From contig DASZFO010000077.1 of the NCBI GenBank assembly GCA_035939775.1, positions 1-53,752 on the forward strand: 53,752 bases of DNA. Direction: 5' to 3'. This document shows, in pieces, positions 8,112-16,839 of the stretch (position 1 is its first letter; each line of letters opens with the position of its first letter). This DNA comes from Pirellulales bacterium (GTDB lineage: Bacteria; Planctomycetota; Planctomycetia; Pirellulales; DATAWG01). The notes beneath the pieces are model-generated. The model searched no databases, was not told the origin of the DNA, and worked only from the letters and a program-made list of their open reading frames with translations. The translations under genes were made by a program, and so were the position numbers.

Positions 8112-9620
8112 ATGGCGACAACGAAGTTGACCCGCGCGTCGTTTGTGGCGTTGCTCGCCGCCGTAATCGCGCTGATGCCGAAACCCCTTTGGGCTCAAGA
8201 ACCGAACGGCCTGCAAGCTGCCGCGGCCATTGAGGGCGCTCTGGTCGATGCGATTGCCGGATCAGAGAAATCGGTCGTGGCGATCGCGCGGGCCGATGTC
8301 GACGATCCTGCGGCACAGAGCCGTGTGACGATTAGCCGCGGGCCGGCTGGCGGTGGATTGGAGGCCGGGCTGCCGCAGGTGCAGGCGCCGCGCTCGCCCG
8401 GCGATCCCGATTTCATTCCGGATGCGTATGCCACGGGCGTGATCGTCGACCGTCACGGCCTGATTTTGACCTATTACCACGTGCTGCGATTGAAGAGCCA
8501 ACACTATGTCACAACGCCCGACCGCCGAGTTTATGCCGCCCACATCAAGGCGGCCGATCCGCGCAGCGACCTGGCGATTCTCGAGATCGACGCCGACAAC
8601 CTCACACCGATTCGTTTCGGAGATGCGACCGGTTTGAAGAAGGGGCAGATCGTCATCGCCCTGGGCAACCCGTTTTCAATCGCTCGTGACGGGCAAGTGA
8701 GCGCCAGTTGGGGCATTGTCTCGAATCTTTCACGCAAGGCGCCACCCGACGATCCCAACCAATACAGTCCGACCGGCAAGGATAAGCTCTATCATTTCGG
8801 CACTCTGATCCAGACGGACGCCAAGCTGAATCTGGGCACCAGCGGCGGGGCGCTCGTGAATCTCCGCGGTGAGATGATTGGACTGACCACGTCGCTCGCC
8901 GCCACCGCCGGCTACGAGCAGGCCGCCGGCTACGCGGTGCCGGTCGACGACACGTTTCGCCGCGTCGTCGATGCGCTCAAGGAAGGGCGCGAGGTTGAAT
9001 ACGGCTATCTCGGGGTGACGCTGGAAAACCTCAAGGATTCCGAGCTTGCCAAGGGGGCGCACGGAGCGCGAGTGGAAATCGTGCAAGGGGGATCGCCGGC
9101 CGAACGCGCCGGATTGCACCGGACCGACATCGTCACCCATGTGAACGATCAGTCGATCTTCGACGCCGATGGATTGATGCTCGAGGTCGGGCGGCTACCG
9201 GTCGAGTCGCAGGTGCAATTGACCGTGCGCCGCGACGATCGGGAGCAAAAGATTCACGTCGAGCTGGCGAAATACCCGGTGCGTGGGGTCAAGGTCGTGA
9301 CCGCTCCCTCGCCGGCGTGGCGCGGGCTGCGAGTCGATTACGCCACGGCGCTGCCCAGCGACACGCGCCGCTTGCCGTACGATCGCATTAGCCCCGAAGG
9401 CTGCGTGGTGATTACGGAGGTGGAAAAAGACAGCCCCGCCGCCGCCGCGCAGCTCCAAGTGGGCATGTATGTCACGCAAGCCGGCGGCGCTTCAGTGCGC
9501 ACTCCCCGCGAATTCCAAGCGGCCGTGGCTGGCAAATCGGGCGACGTATCCCTGCGCGTTTTCGCCGGCGCCGAGGTGAACTCCACGGAGGTTCGCACGG
9601 TCAAGCCGACGGCCGGTTAG
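8112..9620 (+). CDS. Secreted HtrA/DegP-like serine protease with PDZ domains
   Basis: The 502-residue protein starts with a signal peptide (residues 1-29, ending PKPLWAQ), so it acts outside the cytoplasmic membrane. The trypsin-like domain has the full triad: H123 in TYYHVL, D153 in RSDLAIL and S244 in LGTSGGAL. Two PDZ-type regions follow, starting near GYLGVTLENL (299) and near residue 395. HtrA proteases degrade or refold misfolded envelope proteins, and the PDZ domains recognise exposed C-termini. It lies 77 bases after recA on the same strand but is probably a separate unit. Its 3' end converges on miaE with only 16 bases between. Confidence 0.88.
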   Translation: MATTKLTRASFVALLAAVIALMPKPLWAQEPNGLQAAAAIEGALVDAIAGSEKSVVAIARADVDDPAAQSRVTISRGPAGGGLEAGLPQVQAPRSPGDPDFIPDAYATGVIVDRHGLILTYYHVLRLKSQHYVTTPDRRVYAAHIKAADPRSDLAILEIDADNLTPIRFGDATGLKKGQIVIALGNPFSIARDGQVSASWGIVSNLSRKAPPDDPNQYSPTGKDKLYHFGTLIQTDAKLNLGTSGGALVNLRGEMIGLTTSLAATAGYEQAAGYAVPVDDTFRRVVDALKEGREVEYGYLGVTLENLKDSELAKGAHGARVEIVQGGSPAERAGLHRTDIVTHVNDQSIFDADGLMLEVGRLPVESQVQLTVRRDDREQKIHVELAKYPVRGVKVVTAPSPAWRGLRVDYATALPSDTRRLPYDRISPEGCVVITEVEKDSPAAAAQLQVGMYVTQAGGASVRTPREFQAAVAGKSGDVSLRVFAGAEVNSTEVRTVKPTAG

Positions 9621-9636
9621 AACTTCGCCATTTTCT

Positions 9637-10212
9637 CTAGCTATGCATCCGCGGCTCATCGTCGCCGTGGGCGACGATCTCGGCCTCCGCCGCGGCGAGT
9701 TCTTCGAGCCGCTCATGAACGAGTTCATCCGATCCGAAGAGCTTGGCCAGCCGAACGTAGGTGCTATGATGCCGCGCCTCGCTCTCGAAGAGATTGTCGT
9801 AGAATGCCGCGAGCGTTCGATCGGATAGCCGCTCGCGGAGCAGGCCGAAGCGTTCGCACGAGCGGGCCTCGATCAGTCCGGCAACCAGCAGCCGATCGAC
9901 GGCCTTCCGCGGCTCCTGCTTCGAGACGAGTTCATTGAGCTGCCGACCGTAGCTGCTCGGCGTCAAGCGGCGAAATCGAATCCCGCGGCTGACGAGCAAA
10001 TCGAGCACCATTCGGAAATGTTCGAGTTCCTCAGTGACGATCGCCGACAGCTCGCGGCAGAGTTCCACGCGATCGACATAGGCGAAGATCAGGTTCAAGG
10101 CCGTCCCGGCCGCCTTCTTCTCGCAATGCGCATGATCGATCAGCAGCAAATCCAAATACCCCGCAACCTGCTCAAACCACCGCGGCGAGGTGCTCGACTT
10201 GAGACTTAGCAT
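9637..10212 (-). CDS. miaE: MiaE-like tRNA hydroxylase (ferritin-like diiron)
   Basis: This 191-residue all-helical protein carries the diiron ligand pattern of the MiaE family: E31 in CEKKAAG, EELEH at 61-65, E115 in LIEARSCER, and ESEARHH at 143-149. MiaE uses a diiron centre and oxygen to hydroxylate the isopentenyl group of 2-methylthio-N6-isopentenyladenosine at tRNA position 37. The start at ATG 10212 (MLSLKSSTSPRWFEQ) fits the family; the in-frame extension to 10314 overlaps the neighbour and looks non-coding. No miaA or miaB is in the window, so function rests on family resemblance. Confidence 0.85.
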   Translation of the reverse strand: MLSLKSSTSPRWFEQVAGYLDLLLIDHAHCEKKAAGTALNLIFAYVDRVELCRELSAIVTEELEHFRMVLDLLVSRGIRFRRLTPSSYGRQLNELVSKQEPRKAVDRLLVAGLIEARSCERFGLLRERLSDRTLAAFYDNLFESEARHHSTYVRLAKLFGSDELVHERLEELAAAEAEIVAHGDDEPRMHS

Positions 10213-10303
10213 GGCGCTCAATACCAACCAGGCTCGATCGAATCTGCGGTGGCATCGCACACGAGCGACTGCTCCGCGCCTCAAAACATCACCTCGATGC
10301 CCA

Positions 10304-11623
10304 TCAGCTTCCAATCTTAACGAGTTGCCGCGTGTCTACGACAGAATCGTATTGACACTCATCGGTGAGCCATTTTGGCGCAACGCTTCGAGCGATGAGA
10401 AGCTTGGCTGCTCGGTACCGGCATGTACCGCATGGAGTCCATCTGAAAGACTGCAACGCTAGCGCGCCAGGTCGGGCAGCGGGATTTTGTTCGAGAATCT
10501 CTAGGAGGTCCATTAAGAACCAGTGGCGCTCGACTGGATCGTCAGGAATGCGTAGATTCGCGAGCAGTATGTCCTCATCGCCCGGTCGAAAGTTTCTAAT
10601 CAAGAGCGCTAGGGACTTCGGTTCACCAGCGGGTGTTTGCAAATGGTCCAGTGCGAACTTGCGAATTGAAGAGTGCGCATTCTGTGCAACTGTCGAATAT
10701 GCTCGCCTCCGTACTCGTTCGTCTTCATGCTCCAAGAGCCCCAGCAACCGCTCATCGAATTGCGGCAGAGGGCGGTTAGAGAAGACATGCAGATAGTTTA
10801 TGATCACGCCCGGGGCATGGCTGTTGAACAAGCGATCCAGAACTGCTTTCAGGTCGTCTTGCCTGGCGTACATTCCCCAGCCTCGAAAATGGCCGGCGCC
10901 TTTCTGCGCGTTTTCCGCGGTTCGCACGATTTCGCTCAACGTAATACGGCGCATTCGATCAGCATGGGCCTGTCTCGGCTCGCGTACCGTCGTCTCCGCG
11001 TACGTCCGCCATCTCTCAAGAAAACAACGAACTTCTGGCGACGCTTCCGCTTCACGAGCAAGAAGCTCGACGGCTTTCGACTCGCCAAGCTGCTCGATGG
11101 CGGAATCCATCATAGCCATATCATCCAAATCCCATTCTCGATTGAGCAGGCGCTCGCCTCTGGCTCTGGCAACGAAAAGAAATCCTGCTTCCGCGTCGAG
11201 TTCGATTAATTCCTCTTCACCAAGCCATGGGCAATCCGGCAATGGTTTTTCAGCAACTATCTCCTGCAGGCGATGACGAAATCTGTCGTCGCCATTCATA
11301 GCGTAGAAAACGCAGAATTGGCAAAGCTGTTGAGCGTTAACCTCGTAATCGACCGATTGCAAGGATTTGAGAATCGGTTCCCGAAATCTGTCGACAACGG
11401 CGCTGGCTTCCATAATTTGCCACAACCAAGAGCCGCGCGCATCTTCGCACTGTTTGTCGTATCGCAAGTCGGTCAGGCACGCATTGAGGAGAATCGTTTC
11501 ATCCCTACCTTTACCGTTCTTCGCCCACCGAAGTGCTCGCCCGAGACCTTTCTGAAGCGCATCCTGCCAATCGGCCCCATCAGGGACTTCACCAGGCTCG
11601 ATATCCGATCTGGACATCATCAC
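10304..11623 (-). CDS. Uncharacterised helical-repeat (HEAT-like) protein
   Basis: I do not recognise a characterised family for this 439-residue protein. It is predicted to be almost all helix, without signal peptide or membrane segment. From about residue 270 it shows HEAT-like phrasing such as LLGLLEHEDERVRRRAYSTVAQNAHSS. The C-terminal part contains CGTCRYRAAKLL. HEAT-like proteins usually act as scaffolds. The coding sequence is less GC-rich than its neighbours, which may mean recent acquisition. It sits between the uvrD-type helicase gene and miaE on the same strand, with gaps of 57 and 91 bases, so co-transcription is possible. Confidence 0.7.
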   Translation of the reverse strand: MMMSRSDIEPGEVPDGADWQDALQKGLGRALRWAKNGKGRDETILLNACLTDLRYDKQCEDARGSWLWQIMEASAVVDRFREPILKSLQSVDYEVNAQQLCQFCVFYAMNGDDRFRHRLQEIVAEKPLPDCPWLGEEELIELDAEAGFLFVARARGERLLNREWDLDDMAMMDSAIEQLGESKAVELLAREAEASPEVRCFLERWRTYAETTVREPRQAHADRMRRITLSEIVRTAENAQKGAGHFRGWGMYARQDDLKAVLDRLFNSHAPGVIINYLHVFSNRPLPQFDERLLGLLEHEDERVRRRAYSTVAQNAHSSIRKFALDHLQTPAGEPKSLALLIRNFRPGDEDILLANLRIPDDPVERHWFLMDLLEILEQNPAARPGALALQSFRWTPCGTCRYRAAKLLIARSVAPKWLTDECQYDSVVDTRQLVKIGS

Positions 11624-11680
11624 TTCTTTCGATTCAACGCCGTCACATGAAAGATTCGAGAGCGAATCGCTCGCCGTTTG

Positions 11681-13792
11681 TCATTTGCTCCTTTGGCGAC
11701 TTCGGTTCCCCGAAGTGAGGGCCTCGTGGACTCCGTTCTGCTTTCCTCGACCCCTGGCCTCCGGCTTCCGGCCTCTGTCCTCCGCCTGGCCGGTGAGTTC
11801 GAAGAGGAAGCGGCTGGGGTCGGTGGGGCGGCTTTTGCCCCATTTCATGCGGCCCAGCGCGAGTGAAAGGGTCAAACGGTCTTGTGCGCGGGTGATGCCG
11901 ACGTAGCAGAGTCGCCGCTCTTCTTCGATCGCCGCGCCGCCGTCGGTCACGGCCCGATGGTGCGGCAGCAAGCCCTCTTCCAGGCCCACTAGAAAGACCT
12001 GCGGGAACTCCAAGCCCTTGGCGCTGTGCAATGTCATCAGCGCGATGGCGTTGCGGGCGAGCTGCGACTCCTTCTCGTCGGCATCCTCCCGATCGCCCAG
12101 CGCGATCTCGTCGAGGAATTCGGCCAGGCGGGGCCGCTTCGAGCGCTGTTGATAACGGCCCAGCGCGTTGACCACCTCCTCGACCGCCGCCCACCGCGAT
12201 TGCTCCTCATCCGGATCCTTGTAAACCCGAGCCAACTCGCGGCGATAGCCGATCTCCTGAATCAGCGCGGAAGCGACCTCCACCGGCGCGTCGTGCTTCA
12301 ATTGCTCCTGATACCTCAAGATCATCGCCTGAAACTTCCGTATCGCATCCGCGGTGGCCGGATTCACTTTCGATTTTTCCGCGGCCGAAAGGTCGTTCGT
12401 CACTTCTCTGGCCTCTGGCCTCTGGCCTCCGGCCCCTTCCTCATCCCTCGTCCCTCGCCCCTCATCCCTCCCCCCTCGCAGCACCTCCCACAGCGGCTTG
12501 CTCGCCCTCACGGCTTGCGCCAAAAGCGCCGTGACTGTCGCCTGCCCGATGCCGCGCGGCGGATTGTTGACCACACGCAACAGCGCGCTTTCGTCGTGCG
12601 GCGCGACGAGCAACTTGAGATAAGCCACGATGTCGCGGACCTCTTTGCGATCGTAAAACGACATGCCCCCCACCAGCACATACGGCAACCCGACGCGGCG
12701 CAGCTCCATCTCGAACGGCCGGGGCTGTTCGTTCGTGCGGAACAGGATCGCGAAATCGCGGGGCTGAGCGCCCGGCGCGCGGAGCCGGCTTTGCAAATCG
12801 GCCACGACCTGCCGGGCTTCGTCGGTTTCGTCCTGGCACTGGAGGATGCGAGGCTTTTCGCCCCCGGGTCGCGCGGCGCGGAGGACCTTCTCGTGCCGCG
12901 TTCGATTGAACAGGATCAGCTTGTTGGCGAGCCCAAGAATCTCGGCGGTCGAGCGATAGTTGTCTTCCAGGCGGACGACCTTCGCCTCGGGCCAATCGTG
13001 CTTGAAGCGCAGGATGTGCGCCACTTCGGCGCCGCGCCAGCCGTAGATCGATTGATCGTCGTCACCGACGACGCACAGATTGCGGTGCTCGGCGGCCAGC
13101 GCCTTCACGATGCGGTACTGATTCTCGTTGGTGTCCTGATACTCGTCGATGAGCAATTGGCTGAACCGCGCGGCCTCGGCTTTGCGCGCCGCGGGAAAGC
13201 GAGCGAAGATTTCCTGTGTGAGCACCAAGAGGTCGTCGAAATCGACGGCCCCGCGGGCTTTGAGCGTCTTTTGATAACGCCGATAGGCGGCCGCGGCGAG
13301 ATGCTCTTTGTCGGTCTGGGCCAGGCTGGAGGCTTGCTGTGGATCGACGGAAGCCGTCTTCCAGCGCCCGATGAAGTACAGTAAGTCCCCCGGGCGCAGT
13401 GATTCGTTCGGCACGCTGATCTCGCGGAGCACGGCTCGGGCGATGCTCTCCTGCTCATGCCGGTCGCAAATCGTGAACTGCTGCGGATAGTCGAGCTGCT
13501 GAATCTGCCGCCGCAGCACGCGAACGCAGAGCGAGTGAAAGGTCGAAATCTCAGGCCGCTGCGGGAGCCGTTTTCCCAACAGCGCGGCCGCCCTCTGCTG
13601 CATCTCGGCCGCCGCTTTGTTCGTGAACGTGACTGCCAGGATTCGTTCGGGGGGAGTGCCGTGTCGGATCAACTCGGCAATGCGATGGGTGACGACGCGC
13701 GTCTTGCCGCTCCCTGCCCCGGCCAGAACGAGCAGTGGGCCCGAGAGCGTGTTGACCGCCTCGCGCTGCGCCGGATTGAGATGATCGCTCAT
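11681..13792 (-). CDS. uvrD: UvrD/PcrA-type ATP-dependent DNA helicase
   Basis: This is a superfamily 1A 3'-5' helicase of 703 residues, used in nucleotide excision repair, mismatch repair or clearing of recombinases. Motif I is LAGAGSGKT at 23-31, motif II DEYQDTN near 217, motif III GDDDQSIYGWRGA near 240, and motif V/VI residues include HSAKGLEFPQVFLVGLEEGLLPH near 587 and YVGITRA. The start MSDHLNPAQREAV is typical of the family. Two stretches are unlike homologues: about 437-462 (RGTRDEEGAGGQRPEA) and the last 35 residues (AEDRGRKPEARGRGKQ). Both are translations of the low-complexity repeats at 12405-12478 and 11754-11790. Whether it is called UvrD or PcrA cannot be settled here. Confidence 0.93.
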   Translation of the reverse strand: MSDHLNPAQREAVNTLSGPLLVLAGAGSGKTRVVTHRIAELIRHGTPPERILAVTFTNKAAAEMQQRAAALLGKRLPQRPEISTFHSLCVRVLRRQIQQLDYPQQFTICDRHEQESIARAVLREISVPNESLRPGDLLYFIGRWKTASVDPQQASSLAQTDKEHLAAAAYRRYQKTLKARGAVDFDDLLVLTQEIFARFPAARKAEAARFSQLLIDEYQDTNENQYRIVKALAAEHRNLCVVGDDDQSIYGWRGAEVAHILRFKHDWPEAKVVRLEDNYRSTAEILGLANKLILFNRTRHEKVLRAARPGGEKPRILQCQDETDEARQVVADLQSRLRAPGAQPRDFAILFRTNEQPRPFEMELRRVGLPYVLVGGMSFYDRKEVRDIVAYLKLLVAPHDESALLRVVNNPPRGIGQATVTALLAQAVRASKPLWEVLRGGRDEGRGTRDEEGAGGQRPEAREVTNDLSAAEKSKVNPATADAIRKFQAMILRYQEQLKHDAPVEVASALIQEIGYRRELARVYKDPDEEQSRWAAVEEVVNALGRYQQRSKRPRLAEFLDEIALGDREDADEKESQLARNAIALMTLHSAKGLEFPQVFLVGLEEGLLPHHRAVTDGGAAIEEERRLCYVGITRAQDRLTLSLALGRMKWGKSRPTDPSRFLFELTGQAEDRGRKPEARGRGKQNGVHEALTSGNRSRQRSK
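11754..11790. repeat. CTGGCCTCCGGC low-complexity repeat in the uvrD 3' end
   Basis: Successive CTGGCCTCCGG, CTTCCGGCCTCTG and TCCTCCGCC phrases encode the Arg/Gly/Glu-rich tail of the helicase on the minus strand. The same phrase structure recurs at 12405-12478 and 44453-44490. Confidence 0.65.
12405..12478. repeat. Low-complexity repeat inside uvrD
   Basis: Three tandem versions of CTGGCCTCTGGCC are followed by CATCCCTCGTCCCTCGCCCC repeats. Translated on the minus strand it gives an Arg/Gly/Glu-rich insert of about 25 residues between conserved helicase blocks, leaving the frame intact. Confidence 0.75.
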
Positions 13793-13950
13793 GCTCCGAT
13801 GCTAGCGTGCCAGCGCGCCGCCGGGAAGTGCCGAGCTACTACCAACCGCGCCATATTGCCATATTGCCCAGCCTGTGAAATCAACATTGACCAGTTCGGC
13901 GATCGCTTTTATTGTCCGCAGTTTGCAGAAGGCGAGACATTCGGCCGGAA
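13793..13950. other. Divergent intergenic region between uvrD and the hydrolase
   Basis: About 160 bases lie between the uvrD start and the earliest plausible start of the plus-strand hydrolase. No convincing promoter, operator or small gene was found. Confidence 0.4.
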
Positions 13951-16128
13951 ATGATCGTGAACAATCGCGAATCGACACTGCGCCCTCGTTCCCAGGCTCC
14001 GCCTGGGAACGCGCTGTTCGCGAGGCTCTGCCTCGCATGCAGCACCATCGCGGCGTCGGTCGCTCGCAATTCCGGCCGGCAGAGCCTGCCGAGCAGCGTG
14101 GTCCCAGGCAGAGCCTGGGACCGAGGCACTCATTTCCGATCATTTTCGTTCATTTCCGGCTCGATCCGGTTGCCCGCGACCGCGGCGTTGTTGCATGCGC
14201 TGTTGCTTACTTGCGGCTGTGCGCAGTCGAGCTTTGTCACGTTGCGAGGCGCGCCGCATAATCCGCTGGCCGAATCGCTATCGCTCTTCTCTCGCAGCGG
14301 CCCGCAGCCGAGCGATCGCACCATGCAATTCCTTCGCGGTTACGGTTTGACCGACGAGCTGAACGGCGATCCGCACAAGCTGATCGAGAAGGTGCAAACG
14401 ATCGTCGATCGTGAGCCAAGCCCCGACAGCATCTATGCGATCGCCGAGCTGGCCTACGTCGGCGGCGCGAAATTGCAGAAGAACAAGGACCCCAGCGAGG
14501 CGCTCGATCTTTACGCTGCCGCGGTGGCCCACGCGTACAAATTTCTGTTCGATCCGCAATTTACCCAGCAGCGGAATCCGTATGATCCCGAATTCCGCCG
14601 CGCTTGCGAGGTCTATAACGGCGCGCTCGAAGCGGCGCTGCGGATCGCCCGCGATCGAGGCGGCTTGCAGCCGGGCGCTTCCCACACCACGAATTTGGCC
14701 GGTCAGGTTTGGGAATTGCAAACCGTGGTGCGCAACAGCCATTGGCCCGACGAAGATTTCGGCAGCGTCAAGTTCGTTTCCGACTATGAAATCAAGGGAC
14801 TGGTCAACCACTATCACACCTACGGACTCGGCGTGCCGTTGATCGTCGTCCGGAAGGGGGTCGCGCATAACGATCCGGCCGATCCGTACTACGCGCCTGG
14901 GCTGGCCTATCCGATGACGGCATTCCTGCGGATCGAGCCGGACGTCGTGTCGGGAGACGGAGGTTCGGCGAAGCACCATCGCGCCGTGCTCGAGCTTTAC
15001 GATCCGCTGACGTCGACTGAGGTCGCCTGCGGCGAGCGCCGCGTACCGCTGGAGACCGACCTCAGCACGCCGCTGGCCTATTGCCTCGACGATAAGTCGT
15101 TCCAACAACTCGACCAATCGACGCTCGGCCTGCTCCGACCCGACTCGAAGGACGCCAAGACCGGTCTCTACATGATCGAGCCGTACCAGTCGTACAAGAT
15201 TCCCGTGCTGATGATCCACGGTCTGTGGTCCAGCCCGATCACCTGGATGGAAATGTTCAACGATCTTCGCGGGCAGCCGGAGCTGCGAGCTAACTATCAA
15301 TTCTGGTTCTATTGTTATCCGACCGGACAGCCGTTCTGGCAGACGGCCGCCGAGCTGCGCCAGACGTTGGCCACGATGCGCGCCACGCTCGACCCGCAGC
15401 GGCAGGCCCCGGCGCTCGACCAGATGGTGCTTGTCGGGCACAGCATGGGCGGGCTCGTGGCCTGGTTGCAAACGCTCGACAGCGGCGATGAATTCTGGCG
15501 TCTCAACAGCGACAAGCCGTTCCAATTGGTCAAGACCGAGACGCCCGTGCGCGATTCGCTGGCGAACACGTATTTCTTCAACCCCAATCCGTCGATCCGC
15601 CGCGTGATCACGATCGGCACGCCGCATCGCGGCAGCAGCTTTTCCAACGACACCACGCAATGGCTCGGCCGAAAGCTGATTTCGCTCCCCAAGGCACTCG
15701 TGCAGAACGAGCAACAACTGCGGCGCGACAATCCCGACTATTTCGGCAAGCTCGCGCTCATCGACGTCACTACGAGCATCGATTCGCTTTCGCCGCGCTC
15801 GCCGATCCTGCCGCTGATGCTCACGGCGCCGCGAGCGCCGTGGGTCGCGTATCACAACATCGTCGGCCGGCTGCCGCATCACGACTTGCTCGGCCGCGTG
15901 AGTGGCGACGGCGACGGAGTGGTGCCCTACGAAAGCGCGCACTTGGACGACGTGGCCTCGGAAATAGAAGTCGCGGCCGACCACTCCGAACTGCACCGCC
16001 ATCCGCTCAGCGTGCTGGAAGTGCGGCGAATTCTCCTGGAGCAACTTACCGAATTGCGCCAAAATCCCTATGGCCCGCCGCGCGTGATGATCGCCTCGCG
16101 GCAGCCGCCTGCCGGTGTTCCGCGCTAA
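13951..16128 (+). CDS. Alpha/beta-hydrolase (lipase-like), probably exported
   Basis: The protein has a C-terminal alpha/beta-hydrolase domain with oxyanion region MIHGLWSSPITW, nucleophile elbow VGHSMGG (Ser codon 15442-15444), GTPHRGS, an acid region GDGDGVVPYES and a terminal DHSELHRHP supplying the histidine. This suggests a lipase or esterase; the substrate is unknown. The N-terminal half (from about NPLAESL) has no recognised domain. The start is uncertain. ATG 13951 opens the frame but its first 60 codons run through a cluster of hairpin repeats. The hydrophobic segment ATAALLHALLLTCGCAQ near 14170-14220 looks like a lipoprotein or signal segment, so the ancestral start probably lay near 14130-14170; an in-frame TTG is at 14170. 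The inverted repeat at 16150-16254 may end the transcript. Confidence 0.78.
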   Translation: MIVNNRESTLRPRSQAPPGNALFARLCLACSTIAASVARNSGRQSLPSSVVPGRAWDRGTHFRSFSFISGSIRLPATAALLHALLLTCGCAQSSFVTLRGAPHNPLAESLSLFSRSGPQPSDRTMQFLRGYGLTDELNGDPHKLIEKVQTIVDREPSPDSIYAIAELAYVGGAKLQKNKDPSEALDLYAAAVAHAYKFLFDPQFTQQRNPYDPEFRRACEVYNGALEAALRIARDRGGLQPGASHTTNLAGQVWELQTVVRNSHWPDEDFGSVKFVSDYEIKGLVNHYHTYGLGVPLIVVRKGVAHNDPADPYYAPGLAYPMTAFLRIEPDVVSGDGGSAKHHRAVLELYDPLTSTEVACGERRVPLETDLSTPLAYCLDDKSFQQLDQSTLGLLRPDSKDAKTGLYMIEPYQSYKIPVLMIHGLWSSPITWMEMFNDLRGQPELRANYQFWFYCYPTGQPFWQTAAELRQTLATMRATLDPQRQAPALDQMVLVGHSMGGLVAWLQTLDSGDEFWRLNSDKPFQLVKTETPVRDSLANTYFFNPNPSIRRVITIGTPHRGSSFSNDTTQWLGRKLISLPKALVQNEQQLRRDNPDYFGKLALIDVTTSIDSLSPRSPILPLMLTAPRAPWVAYHNIVGRLPHHDLLGRVSGDGDGVVPYESAHLDDVASEIEVAADHSELHRHPLSVLEVRRILLEQLTELRQNPYGPPRVMIASRQPPAGVPR
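13987..14121. repeat. Cluster of four perfect hairpin palindromes
   Basis: Four exact palindromes with 3-base loops lie in 135 bases: CGTTCCCAGGC-tcc at 13987-14011, GCGAGGC-tct at 14020-14036, CGGCAG-agc at 14077-14091 and GTCCCAGGC-aga at 14101-14121. The last pair is roughly the first pair in reverse orientation, so the whole is an inverted composite like a BIME/REP array. It lies in or just before the 5' end of the hydrolase gene. Confidence 0.85.
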
Positions 16129-16149
16129 GATCGGCGCCGCGCATTCAGT

Positions 16150-16254
16150 GATCTGCAGATTGCGCAGATTTCCGCAGATTAATTACGACGATTTTCTCTA
16201 CGGTCAGAAGTATATTGCCTTTCAATCCGCGAAAATCTGCGCAACCTGCGGATC
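16150..16254. repeat. Imperfect 31-base inverted repeat
   Basis: The arm 16150-16180 (GATCTGCAGATTGCGCAGATT...) is complementary to 16224-16254 at 27 of 31 positions, around a 43-base AT-richer spacer. It lies between the stops of the plus-strand hydrolase and the minus-strand XRE gene and overlaps the latter's stop by two bases. A shared terminator role is plausible; no clear T-tract follows. Confidence 0.7.
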
Positions 16255-16582
16255 AAGTCTTGACCTCCGTAAGCTCCAGCTTCAATCCCAAGGCCGTCGC
16301 CAGGGCCTGAACGCTCGCCAGTGTCGCATCGCGGCCATATTCTATGTCGCGCACCGTATTGGGATTGGGGATTCCCGCTGCTTTTGCGGCGGCGTACCAA
16401 ATCAGCCCTCGGGCCTCGCGAGCGGCCCGTATCTGCGACGGAATGCCTGGCGGAGACGGTTTGCGCCCCGCTCCCGCGGCGGGCGGGATTTCCCTCACGA
16501 TCTTCTCGCGAATTACTGCATGCCGCCGCTTCTCCTCGTCGGTCGCAGGACGCACGATCTGTCGAAAGCCTTTCTTCGCCAT
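16253..16582 (-). CDS. XRE-type HTH antitoxin-like protein
   Basis: The 109-residue protein has a basic N-terminal region (RHAVIREKIVREIPP) and an XRE helix-turn-helix at about 50-100 (SQIRAAREARGLIWYAAAKAAGIPNPNTVRDIEYGRDATLASVQALATALG). It follows the BrnT-like gene by 11 bases, so the two form an operon with the toxin first. Antitoxins of such pairs bind the toxin and repress their own promoter. The HTH call is firm; the antitoxin role is inferred from size and context. Confidence 0.75.
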   Translation of the reverse strand: MAKKGFRQIVRPATDEEKRRHAVIREKIVREIPPAAGAGRKPSPPGIPSQIRAAREARGLIWYAAAKAAGIPNPNTVRDIEYGRDATLASVQALATALGLKLELTEVKT

Positions 16583-16593
16583 CGTTGTATCTC

Positions 16594-16839
16594 CTACGGC
16601 TCGGGCACTTCGTATGCGGTCACCAGGTAAACGGAATCCTCATCGACCTCTTCAAAAACCACGACGATGTAGCGCCCGTCATCGGTAAGACCGAACACGC
16701 AAGGCAAGCCCGATGATCTACTTACGCTGCGGCTCGCGTAATCCTCCAGAACTAGCTCGAAATCCGCAGTCGTCAGCCCGTGTTCCTCGATGTGCTCGAC
16801 ATTGCCGCCGGCCTCATCGTTCCAGATGATCTGTTTCAT
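16594..16839 (-). CDS. BrnT-like toxin (RelE-fold candidate)
   Basis: This 81-residue protein opens with KQIIWNDEAGGNVEHIEEHGLTTADFELVLED and ends with GRYIVVVFEEVDEDSVYLVTAYEV. The pattern resembles BrnT-type ribonuclease toxins: a W-D-E opening, an HI..HG helix, a D-G-R-x-hydrophobic beta strand and a final A-x-x strand. It is the upstream gene of a two-gene unit with an XRE protein, the usual layout for this toxin class. The match is by motif only, and an inactive or related DUF4258-like protein is possible. Confidence 0.62.
   Translation of the reverse strand: MKQIIWNDEAGGNVEHIEEHGLTTADFELVLEDYASRSVSRSSGLPCVFGLTDDGRYIVVVFEEVDEDSVYLVTAYEVPEP

Noticed and set aside
12026-13384. Plus-strand ORF of 452 residues opposite uvrD
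   Set aside because: Antisense shadow of a gene with all helicase motifs; no independent coding signal.
13987-14121. CRISPR or attachment site
   Set aside because: Palindromes differ in stem length and sequence, spacing is irregular, and no integrase or cas gene is near.
14278-16062. Minus-strand ORF of 594 residues opposite the hydrolase
   Set aside because: Mirrors codon positions of the hydrolase, which has a complete catalytic signature.
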